A DNA stretch of 64,000 nucleotides from Sphingobacterium spiritivorum ATCC 33861 (GCF_000143765.1 NZ_GL379772.1:1-64000), one strand, 5' to 3'. Positions 1 to 9,297 are shown, numbered from the stretch's first letter. Numbers and translations are program-made. Notes: generated by a model not told the origin, from the letters alone.

Positions 1-354
1 AGGTCTGCCAAGGCCGTCAAAGTACTGGATGCTCTGGTTTTCTTCTTCTACGGTGCGGGATTGGGATAGGTTGGCTAATGTTACTCCTGCCTTGCGAAAG
101 GTGCGTGTCAGGATGTAGTTCTGATTTCCACTCGGCTGGGTTTGTAAAACAGGATGTGTCTGCAGGCTGCTGCTGGTATAGATCCGAACCGTACTGCCTG
201 AAGGGATATGGAAGCCTGGCTTCAGGGTAACGCTGCCACTGGCTTTGATCTGACTCTGACCGCTGTAGCTGGTCAGAATCAGATCTGTATTTTGTGCACT
301 AACCGTTGATAGGGATAATAGGGTTAATATCGTGGATAAAAAAGGTCTTTTCAT
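1..354 (-). CDS. DUF6443/RHS-family protein, N-terminal 118 residues (cut by window edge)
   Basis: The reading frame starts at the ATG at 354-352 and stays open to base 1, so only the first 118 codons are visible. The start is fixed by alignment with the complete paralog at 13163-16594, to which it is nearly identical: a Sec signal peptide ending SAQ, a short beta-rich stretch, then the start of the DUF6443 region with the motif QYFDGLGRP. It lies 8 bp downstream of the large secreted RHS component at 363-3590, the same spacing as in the second locus. By analogy the missing part should hold RHS/YD repeats and a variable C-terminal toxin tip, but that is not in the window. Confidence in the family is high; the tip is unknown. 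Confidence 0.9.
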   Translation of the reverse strand, partial: MKRPFLSTILTLLSLSTVSAQNTDLILTSYSGQSQIKASGSVTLKPGFHIPSGSTVRIYTSSSLQTHPVLQTQPSGNQNYILTRTFRKAGVTLANLSQSRTVEEENQSIQYFDGLGRP

Positions 355-530
355 AATCGGACTTATTGGGCACGGTAATGGTAATGGTAGCTTTGTCTGA
401 GCTGCTGAAACTGATCCAGGACATGTTGCAAGCGTTGCAGACCATCATATTGATAATACTCTGTCTGCCCTTTGGCATCGGTCTTACTTGTCATGCCGAC
501 AAGGGGTTTGTAGGTGTAGGAGATGATCTG
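1..530. repeat. Direct repeat copy 1 (RHS gene junction)
   Basis: This segment covers the 3' end of the upstream RHS component and the first 354 bases of the DUF6443 gene. It aligns without gaps, at an offset of 16240, to 16241-16770; by eye there are about 20 mismatches across the first 354 bases and fewer in the rest. Similarity stops abruptly near 530, where the two upstream proteins become unrelated in sequence. Confidence 0.9.
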
Positions 531-3500
531 GGAATTACTTAATCTGAAATCATTACGTAGCAAATCAGAGACAGATTTAAGTTCCTGATCAGACGGAATT
601 TTATTTTCAAGATCTTTTAAAATTTCATTTCCGCCCATAACAGAAACTACAGTATTGATATCTGCATTTTTAATCTCAAAAATGGGATATGAACCTCGGT
701 AACTATAGAGATATATGGTATAGGTGTCGTCATTCCTTTTGTAAGACATCACATTTGCATTCCCGGAATATTTATTAACAGATAATATGGATTCATAAAT
801 ATTATTTTTCAGATTACGGGACTCTACGTTACCCAGAACAAAAAACTGAAGATAAGGATTAATGTAATTATATTTATCCAAAATGAAATTTGAAGAAAAA
901 ACGGTCTTTTTTTCAATTATCGGATTCAGCATATTTCGCTGAATCATGTTATTTACTATACTATTTCCAGTTCCTTCTACATCCGATGTATATGTATTCT
1001 CTTCCGAATAACTTGTTCCGTTACTTCGGTTGACAATCTTTTTTATGACCTGATATTTATCATTATAAAAAAGACTTGTACCGGAAGCTAGTGGGTTACT
1101 GGGATTATCATAATTTTTCTCCGTTATATTTTTTACTCTTCTTACACCCGAATAGATAGGATAATCAAAAATATAATAATCTGAAAATTGATCTCTTAGG
1201 GAAACAAATTGATCAGCACAGCCCCCTCTGACGACTCCTTTTCCAATCTCAATTCCTTTTCCTACAGACTTTTCAACATTCTCATAATCATATAGGGATT
1301 CTTTAGTGAGGACATAAGAGCCGTTAATCTCCTTAAATACAGAAACAGATTCTACTTTACCATTTGGCCATGAAAACGGAATCTGATATATAGTATTAGG
1401 GTATATAACGGATACAGGCAGACTACGATCCGTAAAAACAGTATACTTTGAAACCATTTTACCATTTGCTTTATTCATATTTGTGGTGTATTCTGCTATC
1501 TCTTCATAACAAATCTGATTTCCGCTAAAAGAACTCAGATTATAAAAAGAATTTCCCAGATAAACCTTTCTCGTAGTATTACATCTTGTACATCCGCCAA
1601 AACCTCCCGAGCTTCCAGTAATATATTCTCCGGTATATGCATAGCCCATTTTATTAAACTGTGCTGAAATAATTATTCCGGTTCCTTCTTCCCTCTGTCC
1701 ATACCTATACTCTTTAGCTACAGCTACACTATTATCAGCATTATAGTTAACTACTCTCTTTATCCGCAATCCAAATCCCTCACCAATTTCTTTGACATCC
1801 TGTTCAACGGGGATTTTTATTGTAATCTCAGCGAATGCTCTCCTGTTTCCGATGGCCTCCGCATAAAGCTGATACTTTCTTCCGGCTATCAATGGAGCTA
1901 CGTCGTTTCGCAAAAGATCATTGTGAGGATCTCCACCCATTACAAAAATCACCTGATTGGTGGTTAAATCAGTCAAACGTACAAAAGGTCTGCTGTTGAC
2001 TCCCGGCAAATCTGAAAATTTCCGGATATTAACAGTCATTACAGAAGGGCCGGTTAAACTCTCCGGCATAGTAAATGTCAATGAATTGACCGGAGTCATA
2101 TCTCCATTTGCTACACAGGAAATATATTCATTTGTCTGCTTTCTGTAACTTTTGACAAACTGATTATTTGCATATTCAAATACGGAATATCCTTTGGTTG
2201 GATAAGTAACCTTCTTAAGTATTCCGGCTTCTATATGGGCGGAGGAGAGATCTCTGTTCGCAGATCCCACATTAACTATAACATTATTCACTATATCCTG
2301 TCTTGCTTTTAGCAATGATGTGTTTGTCAGTTGTCCGTTATAGTAACCCCACTCATCCTGAGCAAAACTATTTACTGCAGGCAATTTTATTTCGCTGTAG
2401 CCAAAACGATATTTCTGGTTTTGATCTATTGTAAGAGAATCCAGTTTCAATCTTTTTTTCAGGTAACTGTTCATCACATTTTCATTTGCCGTAAAATAAT
2501 CGGTATGAAAATCTATTGTTCTGATCTTTTCGTAACTACTTAAGTTGGGGTTTACAGCATAAACCTCCATTTTACTTAATCTTCTTCCTCCGCCATCCTC
2601 ACGATTATCCACAGATGTAAGTTCAATATAACCTAAACTAAAGCTGATTTTTTTAAGTCTCAATGAAGTGTATTTCCGGGTTGTCATTCCACTGGTTTCA
2701 GGTCCCAGGTTATATATACCGGTACAATTATCATCTGCCTGATAACTTTGGGAAAAACTATGTGAATATTCCTGTGTCGGATAGTAATCACTTATATATT
2801 CAAACTTTATAGTATCCGTTTTATCCGCAGATATCATTTTTGAAAGATACCATGTTGAATACCCGCTGGGCAAAGCAACATCCCCACGAAAATAAGCCGA
2901 CACGTATTCTTTGTCATAAAACTGATATTCATTCCCATCCTCATCTGTAAGGACAAAACTATTTCCATTATCTTCTTTTACCTTTATTGCATTAGATTCT
3001 ATCATCTCTATCTGACCACCGGGAGTAAATATAAATTTGCCACTCCGACCATTTATATTAAAATAGAAATTATCCGGTTTTGTATCCTCATAACCCTCTT
3101 CAATCCTTTTTAAGTAATTCAGATTGTTTTGTGTTGCACCTTCGCTTACTATACTTTCCACAGATCGGAGTCCGATGTTTTTGAATCCTGTGGGCGCAAA
3201 ATCATCACCTCCGTTGATTGTTCTGGAGACAGCTCCACCCAAATCCAATACCCAACCTAAGCCCGTCCACCCTGATCTTTCATCAACCCGGACACCATTA
3301 AATGCAACATAATTTAAGGTAATCGGCAACCTGAATCTGGAAGTCTTTAATTCATATAAAGGAATAGAGAGGTTGGTTTTGCCAGAATTATTATCCATTT
3401 TATATTCTCCGAATACGCCCAACGCTGCTGCATCCGGAGAAGGGGGAATAGAAACCGGATTTACAACCTTTTGTTGTTGAGCATATATGGGATAACAATA

Positions 3501-3590
3501 TAAAATCAATAAACAAACGGGTAGATAAATATGTACTTTATTATAACATAAAATAGATTTTAAAACCATTTTTAGTATGACATTTAACAT
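363..3590 (-). CDS. Large secreted RHS/YD-repeat component, copy 1
   Basis: A 1075-residue protein with an N-terminal signal segment (hydrophobic core around residues 20-37, ending YAQ). Residues about 60-125 contain the opening typical of SpvB/RHS shells in Bacteroidota, with the motif SGWTGLGWVLDLGG and an NGGDD run, followed by long beta-strand-rich sequence. Only the last ~55 residues (TSKTDAKGQTEYYQYDGL onward) are YD-type repeat and are shared with the paralog at 16603-19815. It is transcribed just before the DUF6443/RHS gene, so the two probably form one split RHS shell. An internal ATG at codon 8 is an alternative start. Release through Sec and possibly type IX secretion is an inference; no C-terminal sorting domain is visible. 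Confidence 0.8.
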   Translation of the reverse strand: MLNVILKMVLKSILCYNKVHIYLPVCLLILYCYPIYAQQQKVVNPVSIPPSPDAAALGVFGEYKMDNNSGKTNLSIPLYELKTSRFRLPITLNYVAFNGVRVDERSGWTGLGWVLDLGGAVSRTINGGDDFAPTGFKNIGLRSVESIVSEGATQNNLNYLKRIEEGYEDTKPDNFYFNINGRSGKFIFTPGGQIEMIESNAIKVKEDNGNSFVLTDEDGNEYQFYDKEYVSAYFRGDVALPSGYSTWYLSKMISADKTDTIKFEYISDYYPTQEYSHSFSQSYQADDNCTGIYNLGPETSGMTTRKYTSLRLKKISFSLGYIELTSVDNREDGGGRRLSKMEVYAVNPNLSSYEKIRTIDFHTDYFTANENVMNSYLKKRLKLDSLTIDQNQKYRFGYSEIKLPAVNSFAQDEWGYYNGQLTNTSLLKARQDIVNNVIVNVGSANRDLSSAHIEAGILKKVTYPTKGYSVFEYANNQFVKSYRKQTNEYISCVANGDMTPVNSLTFTMPESLTGPSVMTVNIRKFSDLPGVNSRPFVRLTDLTTNQVIFVMGGDPHNDLLRNDVAPLIAGRKYQLYAEAIGNRRAFAEITIKIPVEQDVKEIGEGFGLRIKRVVNYNADNSVAVAKEYRYGQREEGTGIIISAQFNKMGYAYTGEYITGSSGGFGGCTRCNTTRKVYLGNSFYNLSSFSGNQICYEEIAEYTTNMNKANGKMVSKYTVFTDRSLPVSVIYPNTIYQIPFSWPNGKVESVSVFKEINGSYVLTKESLYDYENVEKSVGKGIEIGKGVVRGGCADQFVSLRDQFSDYYIFDYPIYSGVRRVKNITEKNYDNPSNPLASGTSLFYNDKYQVIKKIVNRSNGTSYSEENTYTSDVEGTGNSIVNNMIQRNMLNPIIEKKTVFSSNFILDKYNYINPYLQFFVLGNVESRNLKNNIYESILSVNKYSGNANVMSYKRNDDTYTIYLYSYRGSYPIFEIKNADINTVVSVMGGNEILKDLENKIPSDQELKSVSDLLRNDFRLSNSQIISYTYKPLVGMTSKTDAKGQTEYYQYDGLQRLQHVLDQFQQLRQSYHYHYRAQ

Positions 3591-3937
3591 AATAGCAATT
3601 AATAATTTATTTCAATACAAAGTCAGAATACATCCAGATATAATTGATCATAATCAATACCGTTTAGCCTTTTAAAGCCGATATGATATATTAAAGCCGA
3701 TATGATATACACATTGGATTTATGGACATCACTTACAGCAATATTTTACCCAAACAAAACAAATATAACTCAATTTCGATTAAAACAAAAGAAAATTTAA
3801 AACAAAAGAAATAAAACTTCGATTATGGTAAAAATATCACAAATCTTACAAGTGCAACATTTCAAAAAATAACTCCTCTAATCATTCACCTCTATTCATC
3901 AAATTTCTTATCTTTATGAAATAATATTAACCCGAAT
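3591..3937. other. Divergent intergenic region
   Basis: An AT-rich region between the RHS operon (minus) and the secretion-type operon (plus). It should hold both promoters, but I see no clear TTTG/TAnnTTTG pair for either gene; TATCTTTA at 3909-3916 is at best a weak match for the plus-strand operon. It contains the tandem repeat at 3672-3709. No gene or RNA was recognised. Confidence 0.5.
3672..3709. repeat. Perfect 19-bp tandem duplication
   Basis: Two exact back-to-back copies of TTAAAGCCGATATGATATA lie in the divergent intergenic region, about 80 bases upstream of the RHS start. Confidence 0.9.
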
Positions 3938-4297
3938 ATGAAGATACCATTCCTTATCGCTGCTGTAACTTTGTTTAGCTCATGTGCTGATTTTATAGAG
4001 TACCCTTTAGAGAAAGAACAGGTCGCTCTTCTTGGTCCTGTGGACAATTTTTCGACTACTGATACACTGATTACATTTTGGTGGGATACACATCAGGATG
4101 CCAAAGCTTACAGACTACAGATAGTAAGTCCGGATTTTGACAAGGTTGGGAGCGATGTTATCGATACACTGGTTGCAGGAGACAAAGCGAGATTATCACT
4201 CAAAGCAGGAGCTTACACATGGCGTGTACGACCTGAAAATAATGGCAGTGCAGGAATCTATACCTACCGCAAGCTGGAAATCAAGGCAACGAATTAA
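3938..4297 (+). CDS. Small lipoprotein, first gene of the type II secretion-like operon
   Basis: A 119-residue protein with a lipoprotein leader (lipobox FSSC, Cys16). The mature part reads as a single fibronectin-III-like beta sandwich: an FWWD motif near residue 47, AYRLQIVSPDF, and a closing YTWRVRP strand typical of such domains in Bacteroidota. Its stop is directly followed by the ATG of the next gene (no gap), so they are co-transcribed and probably coupled. Its position ahead of GspC-, pseudopilin- and GspF-like genes suggests a periplasmic accessory of that apparatus, perhaps a pilotin-like partner; that role is inferred from context only. Confidence 0.7.
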   Translation: MKIPFLIAAVTLFSSCADFIEYPLEKEQVALLGPVDNFSTTDTLITFWWDTHQDAKAYRLQIVSPDFDKVGSDVIDTLVAGDKARLSLKAGAYTWRVRPENNGSAGIYTYRKLEIKATN

Positions 4298-4801
4298 ATG
4301 AAAAATAAGGCACTGACATATGGACTCATTATTGTAGTGATCGCATTGTGGGGCTATATTATCTACACCATATTTGCTTCGGTATCTGAAGACAATACAA
4401 CTGCTGTTATACGGGCTTCAACAATAGAAAATGAAACTGTCAACCTCAATTATTACCGAATCAAGGATGATGTAATGTTAGCGCTGGATTATGAAGACCC
4501 TATGCTGAGAGGTATGGACATTCCTCTGGAAAATACAGATGCACCAGCTGCAGCCAGCCCTAATCCGACTCCTTATTTTACTCCGGCTCCGGTACTTCCA
4601 CAGACCAAAGTAGCTTATCTGGGTTATATCGAAAATGAAAACGGCAGGAATGCAACAGCCATACTGGCTATTCAGGGTAAACAACATATGGTCAATACAG
4701 GGGACCAATTGCAAGGCGTAAAGGTACTGCAGATCAAAAGCAGCTTCGTAAAGGTCCAGGTAGACGGTGAATCCAAAATTATATATAAAAATGAAGATTA
4801 G
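4298..4801 (+). CDS. GspC/PilP-like inner-membrane protein of a type II secretion or pilus system
   Basis: A 167-residue protein with one N-terminal transmembrane helix (about residues 7-27), a periplasmic linker rich in Pro and Ala (about 85-102), and a C-terminal beta domain with YLGYIENENGRNATAILAI followed by GDQLQGVKVLQI. This layout and the final domain match the HR/PilP-type domain of GspC and PilP, which links the inner-membrane platform to the secretin. No family match is certain from sequence alone, but the operon context supports it. Its last 11 bases overlap the next gene. Confidence 0.65.
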   Translation: MKNKALTYGLIIVVIALWGYIIYTIFASVSEDNTTAVIRASTIENETVNLNYYRIKDDVMLALDYEDPMLRGMDIPLENTDAPAAASPNPTPYFTPAPVLPQTKVAYLGYIENENGRNATAILAIQGKQHMVNTGDQLQGVKVLQIKSSFVKVQVDGESKIIYKNED

Positions 4802-5420
4802 CATATATTTGACGTTGTTATCTCTTTCTTTAGCTTTTTCTTCGGGAGCGCAGAAAAGACAAGAGGTACAATATAACCGTTTTACCATAAACGGTGAAGA
4901 CGGGTCTAAACAGACTTTTTTTGCTGAAGACAAAAGAATAAATTCAAAATCAGACAGATTATATTCCTGGTATGCCTCCAACAAAATAACACTGACTGAA
5001 GGAGGATTCAGCGGTAAACTTCTCAATGGAGAATATACCCGCTATTATCCAAACAAGAATCTTGCTGAAAAAGGTATTTTTAAGTTTGGCCTTAGAAATG
5101 GTTTATGGCGCAGCTGGTCTTCCGAAGGTCTGCTGACTAAAGAATCCAATTGGATAGAAGGTATAGAAACAGGTGCATTTGTTCAATATAACTCCGATGG
5201 CAAACAGGAAAAGAAAGGAGAACTGAAAAACGGAAAGCTACATGGTGCTATCCAACTATTTTCCGGATCAGACAGTACATCCGTACAGTACTACAACGAA
5301 GGAAAATCCATCTCCGAGGAAGAATACATCAACAGCAATCTATTCCGGAAATCCGGCAGTTATCTTGGTCGTACATTCGGCAAACTGTTTAATAAAAATA
5401 AAGAACCCAAACAGAAGTAA
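4791..5420 (+). CDS. Secreted MORN-repeat protein
   Basis: A 209-residue protein when started at the ATG at 4791. That start gives a clean signal peptide (MKISIYLTLLSLSLAFSSGAQ, cleaved after GAQ), unlike the ATG eight codons upstream. The mature protein has repeated G-x-Y/L-x-x-Y/W units (LLNGEYTRYYPNKNLAEKG, FKFGLRNGLWRSW, IEGIETGAFVQYNSDGK, LKNGKLHGAIQLF), the MORN/YwqK pattern that packs as a beta meander. The gene overlaps its upstream neighbour by 11 bases and sits 2 bp before the next one. Its role in the secretion operon is unknown. Confidence 0.75.
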   Translation: MKISIYLTLLSLSLAFSSGAQKRQEVQYNRFTINGEDGSKQTFFAEDKRINSKSDRLYSWYASNKITLTEGGFSGKLLNGEYTRYYPNKNLAEKGIFKFGLRNGLWRSWSSEGLLTKESNWIEGIETGAFVQYNSDGKQEKKGELKNGKLHGAIQLFSGSDSTSVQYYNEGKSISEEEYINSNLFRKSGSYLGRTFGKLFNKNKEPKQK

Positions 5421-5422
5421 TC

Positions 5423-6679
5423 ATGCTGAAGGCCGCAGCATTGCATCTGGCAATAGTCATTTCACTGATCATAACGCTTATTCTGGGATCTATGCTGTAT
5501 CTGGCCTTCTTTTTCAGAGATCAGACAGCACGGTTTAACCGCTATGATCTCCTGCAGCAGGAACTGGAAGCCGGCATTACTATTATGCAGACTCTTGATT
5601 TTCCATATACTGCCAAAGACAGTATTCTGCATTCTGTATTGTATTCCGGTGATTCCATTTCGGTGAGTAAGCAGCAATGGGGATTATTTGATATCGGATA
5701 TGTCAGGAGCTATATCCAAAAGGATACTCTTCAGAAAACTTTTATGATGGGTATACCGTTGCAGGATAGTCTTGTCCTGTATGTAGCGGATGAAGACCGG
5801 CCTATATCAGTGAGCGGCAAAACCAGTATTATAGGAAATGTTCAGCTTCCTAAAGCCGGAATTCAGCCAGCGTATGTAGATGGCAAATATTATTCCGGAC
5901 ACAAAGATATTGTACAGGGAAAAAAGAAGGACAGCGAACGCCAATTGCCGAAGCTACAGCAAAAACGGCTGAACCATATTCTGGAATTATATGGTCTGCT
6001 TGAAAATGAAGACTTGCCTTCTATTCCGTCAGGCAATTTAAGGGAATCCTTCTACCAGCCAGCAGCACAATACAGAAGTATGGAAGCTCTTTCATTGACT
6101 GCAGACAGTATATCCGGACATGTCATTTTAGTAGTGGACAGCACTTTACATATCTCCGCTAATTCGGTTATTCACGATGCTATAATTGTGGCGCGGTCCA
6201 TCAGCATTGAAAAAGGTTTTAAGGGTAGTGCTCAATTCTTCGCTTTGGACTCCATTATTGTAGAGGATGAGGTAAATCTTCAATTTCCCTCCGTATTGGG
6301 GATTGTAAAATCGCCAAAAGAGGATTTACAACCTCTGATACGCATTGGTAAGAAATGTCATATCGAGGGAACAGTTTTTTATTATGAGGATAAACGATCA
6401 CCTGTACCTGCTGTTGTCTCGGTAGGAAAAGAATCTATAATTTCAGGTGATATGCTTGTATACGGCATGTTGCAGTATGAAAAGCCTGTACAGTTTATAG
6501 GTACTACTTATTGCTATCGTTTTCTTGTCAGGACACCTGCTTCCATTTATGAAAACTTCCTTATAGATCTGACCCTGGACCGCAAGAAATTAAGTCCGTA
6601 CCACCTTCGTTCTTTTTTATGGGATCCTTCACAGAAAACAGTTTCTGCATCACTTCTTCAGTCGCTGAACAATGATTAA
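5423..6679 (+). CDS. Membrane-anchored GspK/PilX-position protein of the secretion operon
   Basis: A 418-residue protein with one long N-terminal hydrophobic helix (about residues 8-30) and then an extracytoplasmic domain. The central part (about 130-330) alternates short beta strands such as GKTSIIGNVQLPKAG, VIHDAIIVARSISIE and GKESIISGDMLVYG. This resembles a polymer-forming or bactofilin-like beta solenoid. No enzymatic motif is seen. Its place just before two pseudopilin genes corresponds to that of large minor pseudopilins (GspK, PilX), but it lacks a recognisable prepilin cleavage site, so I call it by position only. Its end overlaps the next gene by 8 bases. Confidence 0.55.
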   Translation: MLKAAALHLAIVISLIITLILGSMLYLAFFFRDQTARFNRYDLLQQELEAGITIMQTLDFPYTAKDSILHSVLYSGDSISVSKQQWGLFDIGYVRSYIQKDTLQKTFMMGIPLQDSLVLYVADEDRPISVSGKTSIIGNVQLPKAGIQPAYVDGKYYSGHKDIVQGKKKDSERQLPKLQQKRLNHILELYGLLENEDLPSIPSGNLRESFYQPAAQYRSMEALSLTADSISGHVILVVDSTLHISANSVIHDAIIVARSISIEKGFKGSAQFFALDSIIVEDEVNLQFPSVLGIVKSPKEDLQPLIRIGKKCHIEGTVFYYEDKRSPVPAVVSVGKESIISGDMLVYGMLQYEKPVQFIGTTYCYRFLVRTPASIYENFLIDLTLDRKKLSPYHLRSFLWDPSQKTVSASLLQSLNND

Positions 6680-7037
6680 CAGGTCATCGCATATCACCTT
6701 ACGGGCATCTACCCTTGTCGAGGTGCTGATTGCATTACTGATTATTATGTCTGTATTTGCAGCAGGAATGGTTATATTCGCTAATATAAACAAAGCATCC
6801 CGAAGCCAGACACAGCAGCAGATAAAAATGCAACTCAAGGACCTGCAAAAAGAATATGAAAAGTACCCTGTCGCAACGGAAGAACATATTATCAGAGACA
6901 GTATTGCCTATACTATTCGCATTGTGACCAGTCAGGATTATCCCCGGTTAAAAAGAATAACAGCTTCTGCCCGACATCCTCACAACGATCTTATTTTGGA
7001 CAGCTTAGTCGTATTAAAAGAGAACAGAGATGAATAA
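6672..7037 (+). CDS. Pseudopilin with non-standard prepilin signal
   Basis: A 121-residue protein with the class III layout: a short basic leader, then STLVEVLIALLIIMSVFAAG, in which Glu5 and the hydrophobic helix of type IV pilins are conserved. The residue pair at the expected cleavage point is Ala-Ser rather than Gly-Phe. The helix is followed by an amphipathic stretch (KQLKDLQKEYEKYP-like) and a small domain. It overlaps both neighbours by 8 bases, so all three genes are translated together. Probably a minor pseudopilin (GspI/GspJ position). Confidence 0.75.
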   Translation: MINRSSHITLRASTLVEVLIALLIIMSVFAAGMVIFANINKASRSQTQQQIKMQLKDLQKEYEKYPVATEEHIIRDSIAYTIRIVTSQDYPRLKRITASARHPHNDLILDSLVVLKENRDE

Positions 7038-7530
7038 GGATAAGTTAAAAGCATTTACCCTGATTGAGATTACGATAGCAATGCTTATAGCAGCTGTAGT
7101 AATCGGTCTCTGCTATTATACGTTTCAACTGTTTATGAATCTGTCACATGAACAGCAGCAAAAGAAAAATGAACAGTTTCAGGCAGAGCTTTTACAGCAT
7201 CTGCTTGTCCGGGATTTTGACCATGCAAGAGCCATTTATCTGGAAGATGAACTGTTAACAATACAGGATAGCAGCGGAGAGATCAAATATACACTCTCCT
7301 CAAATCATATCTTACGAAACCAATATGACCTTCGTACAGATACTTTTCAGATGAAAGTACTGGAACACAAGGGTGAATTCGAAGGCCCCGAATTACCCGT
7401 CCAAAGCCTGATCAACAGACTTTCTTTACAGCTGCAACAGGAAAAACGCATCTGGAATCAATCTTTATTTAAGAACTATACAGCACAGCAACTCTTGCGT
7501 ATAGAAGATCTGCAATACTCTTTTAATTAA
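7030..7530 (+). CDS. Pseudopilin (GspJ/PilW-like)
   Basis: A 166-residue protein beginning MNKDKLKAFTLIEITIAM, a clear prepilin N-methylation signal (cleavage expected before Phe9, Glu at mature position 5), followed by a hydrophobic helix to about residue 35. The rest is a soluble domain with several Gln-rich helices and no known enzymatic motif. It is processed in related systems by a GspO/PilD peptidase, which is not in the window. It lies 7 bp before the GspF-like gene. Confidence 0.8.
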   Translation: MNKDKLKAFTLIEITIAMLIAAVVIGLCYYTFQLFMNLSHEQQQKKNEQFQAELLQHLLVRDFDHARAIYLEDELLTIQDSSGEIKYTLSSNHILRNQYDLRTDTFQMKVLEHKGEFEGPELPVQSLINRLSLQLQQEKRIWNQSLFKNYTAQQLLRIEDLQYSFN

Positions 7531-7537
7531 TACGATT

Positions 7538-8692
7538 ATGCCGAATATTGACATCTCCCAATACAAGAAAAAGAAAAAAACGACAACTTCAGGATCACCT
7601 GTTACTGATGAGGAAACAAATATATGGTCTTTTATGAACAAGGACATCAGTTTCGGAGATGGTCAGTTACCGGATCGTAAAAAGGAAGAATTTTATCTTG
7701 AACTGAGTACACTCCTTTTGTCAGGAGTAGATCTGAGAACATCTTTTGATCTGGTATTACTGGAAAAAGAAAAATCCAAAAACGGAAAAATTTTTACCGG
7801 CATAAAAGATGAAGTACTGAAAGGAGATGCACTTTCTGAAGCGATACGTAAGACAGGTAAATTCAGTGATTATGAATACTACAGCATCAGAATCGGAGAA
7901 GAAACAGGTAAATTAGGTCAGGTTCTGAAAGAGCTGGCTCAGTTTTACAAAAATAAGATCAGTCAGCGTCGCAAGATTGTATCGGCGCTCACTTACCCTG
8001 CTATTGTATTCTCAACTTCTATAGGAGCTGTATTCTTTATGCTGAAATTCGTTGTTCCCATGTTTGCAGATGTCTTCACCCGCTTTGGTGGTCAGTTGCC
8101 GTGGATTACGGCTTTTATCCTCAAGGTTTCTAATTTTCTGGATCAGACATTCTGGGGTTTTATCCTGATTGTTCTTACAGTAATGATTATAGCCTATGTC
8201 AACCGTAAGAAGCTGTGGTGGCGAAAAGGTTATGCCAAAGTACTTCTTAAGTTACCTCTATTCGGGGATATTATACGCAAGATACATCTGGCCAGATTTG
8301 CCAATACTATGCGCCTTTTGGTCAGTACAAACACGCCATTACTAACATCTATACAGCTTGTACAGCAAATGGCGGACTTCTATCCTATTGAAGAATCTCT
8401 ACGGCAGACTGAAGCACTTATTATGCGGGGAGAATCACTACACCAGTCATTAGGTAAGTTTTCTTTCTATCCGGCCAAGATCGTACAGCTTATCAAGGTT
8501 GGAGAGGAAGTAAACCGACTGGATTTTTTCTTTGAAAAAATAGCTGATCAATTGACCGAAGAAGTAGAATACCGTACCTCCACTATCTCCAATTTACTGG
8601 AACCTTTTATTATTATTTTTCTCGGATTAGTGGTCGGTCTGATTCTGATCGCCATGTACCTTCCGATGTTCCAGATGAGTAATAGTTTTTAA
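7538..8692 (+). CDS. Type II secretion / type IV pilus platform protein GspF
   Basis: A 384-residue polytopic protein with the family's two repeated GspF domains (about residues 50-170 and 250-375) and three transmembrane segments (about 150-175, 203-225 and 352-376). The first domain shows FYLELSTLLLSGVDLR and SIRIGEETGKLGQVL; the second shows FANTMRLLVSTNTPLL and LIKVGEEVNRLDFFF, the matching repeat. A charged Lys-rich N-terminal extension of about 40 residues precedes the first domain. It normally works with a GspE/PilB ATPase, which is not encoded here. Last gene of the operon; the tail-to-tail neighbour at 8785 is on the other strand. Confidence 0.88.
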   Translation: MPNIDISQYKKKKKTTTSGSPVTDEETNIWSFMNKDISFGDGQLPDRKKEEFYLELSTLLLSGVDLRTSFDLVLLEKEKSKNGKIFTGIKDEVLKGDALSEAIRKTGKFSDYEYYSIRIGEETGKLGQVLKELAQFYKNKISQRRKIVSALTYPAIVFSTSIGAVFFMLKFVVPMFADVFTRFGGQLPWITAFILKVSNFLDQTFWGFILIVLTVMIIAYVNRKKLWWRKGYAKVLLKLPLFGDIIRKIHLARFANTMRLLVSTNTPLLTSIQLVQQMADFYPIEESLRQTEALIMRGESLHQSLGKFSFYPAKIVQLIKVGEEVNRLDFFFEKIADQLTEEVEYRTSTISNLLEPFIIIFLGLVVGLILIAMYLPMFQMSNSF

Positions 8693-8784
8693 AATAATCA
8701 AAATCAAATTCATACTTTATTATCCTTATTTTTAAGTTTAAATAATACATTTTATTTTTCTGATAGCTCATTCCAAAGAACCAG

Positions 8785-9297
8785 TTATCTGTTGAAGTCC
8801 TTTGTTTGCATATTTCTATATTCTTCCTCTATTTTCTCCAGATAAAAAGAGGATTTCGAGGGTATATTGTCATCCCCAAAAGCTTCATGAATACTATATT
8901 TTGCATTATCATATCCCAATTCATATGCCTTTAGGAGGTAAAATTTAGAAAAATATTCGGTAAGATGATCATTACTATACATCTTTATACCATTTATTGT
9001 TATTGAGGTATTTAAGATGATATATAGATTTTCGTAAGCTTCAGGACATTGGTATTTATTCGCCATTATCAATGCATAATAATAAAGCTCATAGTTTTTT
9101 ATTTGTTCAAAAAACTCTGTAGCTAATACATGATAGGCTTCAAAATCACCTTCATTAATTGCTCTGCGACATAAAGAATCCAATGTTTTTTTTGGCAACA
9201 TCTCTTGTTTAGGAGAATCAATTATCACACGATCCTGATTCCTGTTGTTACAACTATAGAATAGCCATATAAATAAACTGTATATTAATATTTTCAT
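8785..9297 (-). CDS. Lipoprotein with Sel1-like repeats, immunity candidate
   Basis: I start this 170-residue protein at the ATG at 9297-9295, because it opens a lipoprotein signal (MKILIYSLFIWLFYSC, lipid Cys16); the frame is open further upstream, to an ATG at 9378. The mature part has short helical pairs (CRRAINEGDFEAYHVLATEF, YYYALIMANKYQCPEAY, YLLKAYELGYDNAKYSIHEA) that resemble Sel1/TPR repeats. It is the last gene of the RHS downstream region, where immunity genes accumulate, so an immunity role is plausible but only contextual. Confidence 0.6.
   Translation of the reverse strand: MKILIYSLFIWLFYSCNNRNQDRVIIDSPKQEMLPKKTLDSLCRRAINEGDFEAYHVLATEFFEQIKNYELYYYALIMANKYQCPEAYENLYIILNTSITINGIKMYSNDHLTEYFSKFYLLKAYELGYDNAKYSIHEAFGDDNIPSKSSFYLEKIEEEYRNMQTKDFNR

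Noticed and set aside
4478-5026. 182-residue minus-strand ORF in the secretion operon
   Set aside because: It is antisense to the GspC-like and MORN genes, has no signal or motif, and the plus-strand frames are tightly packed with overlaps.
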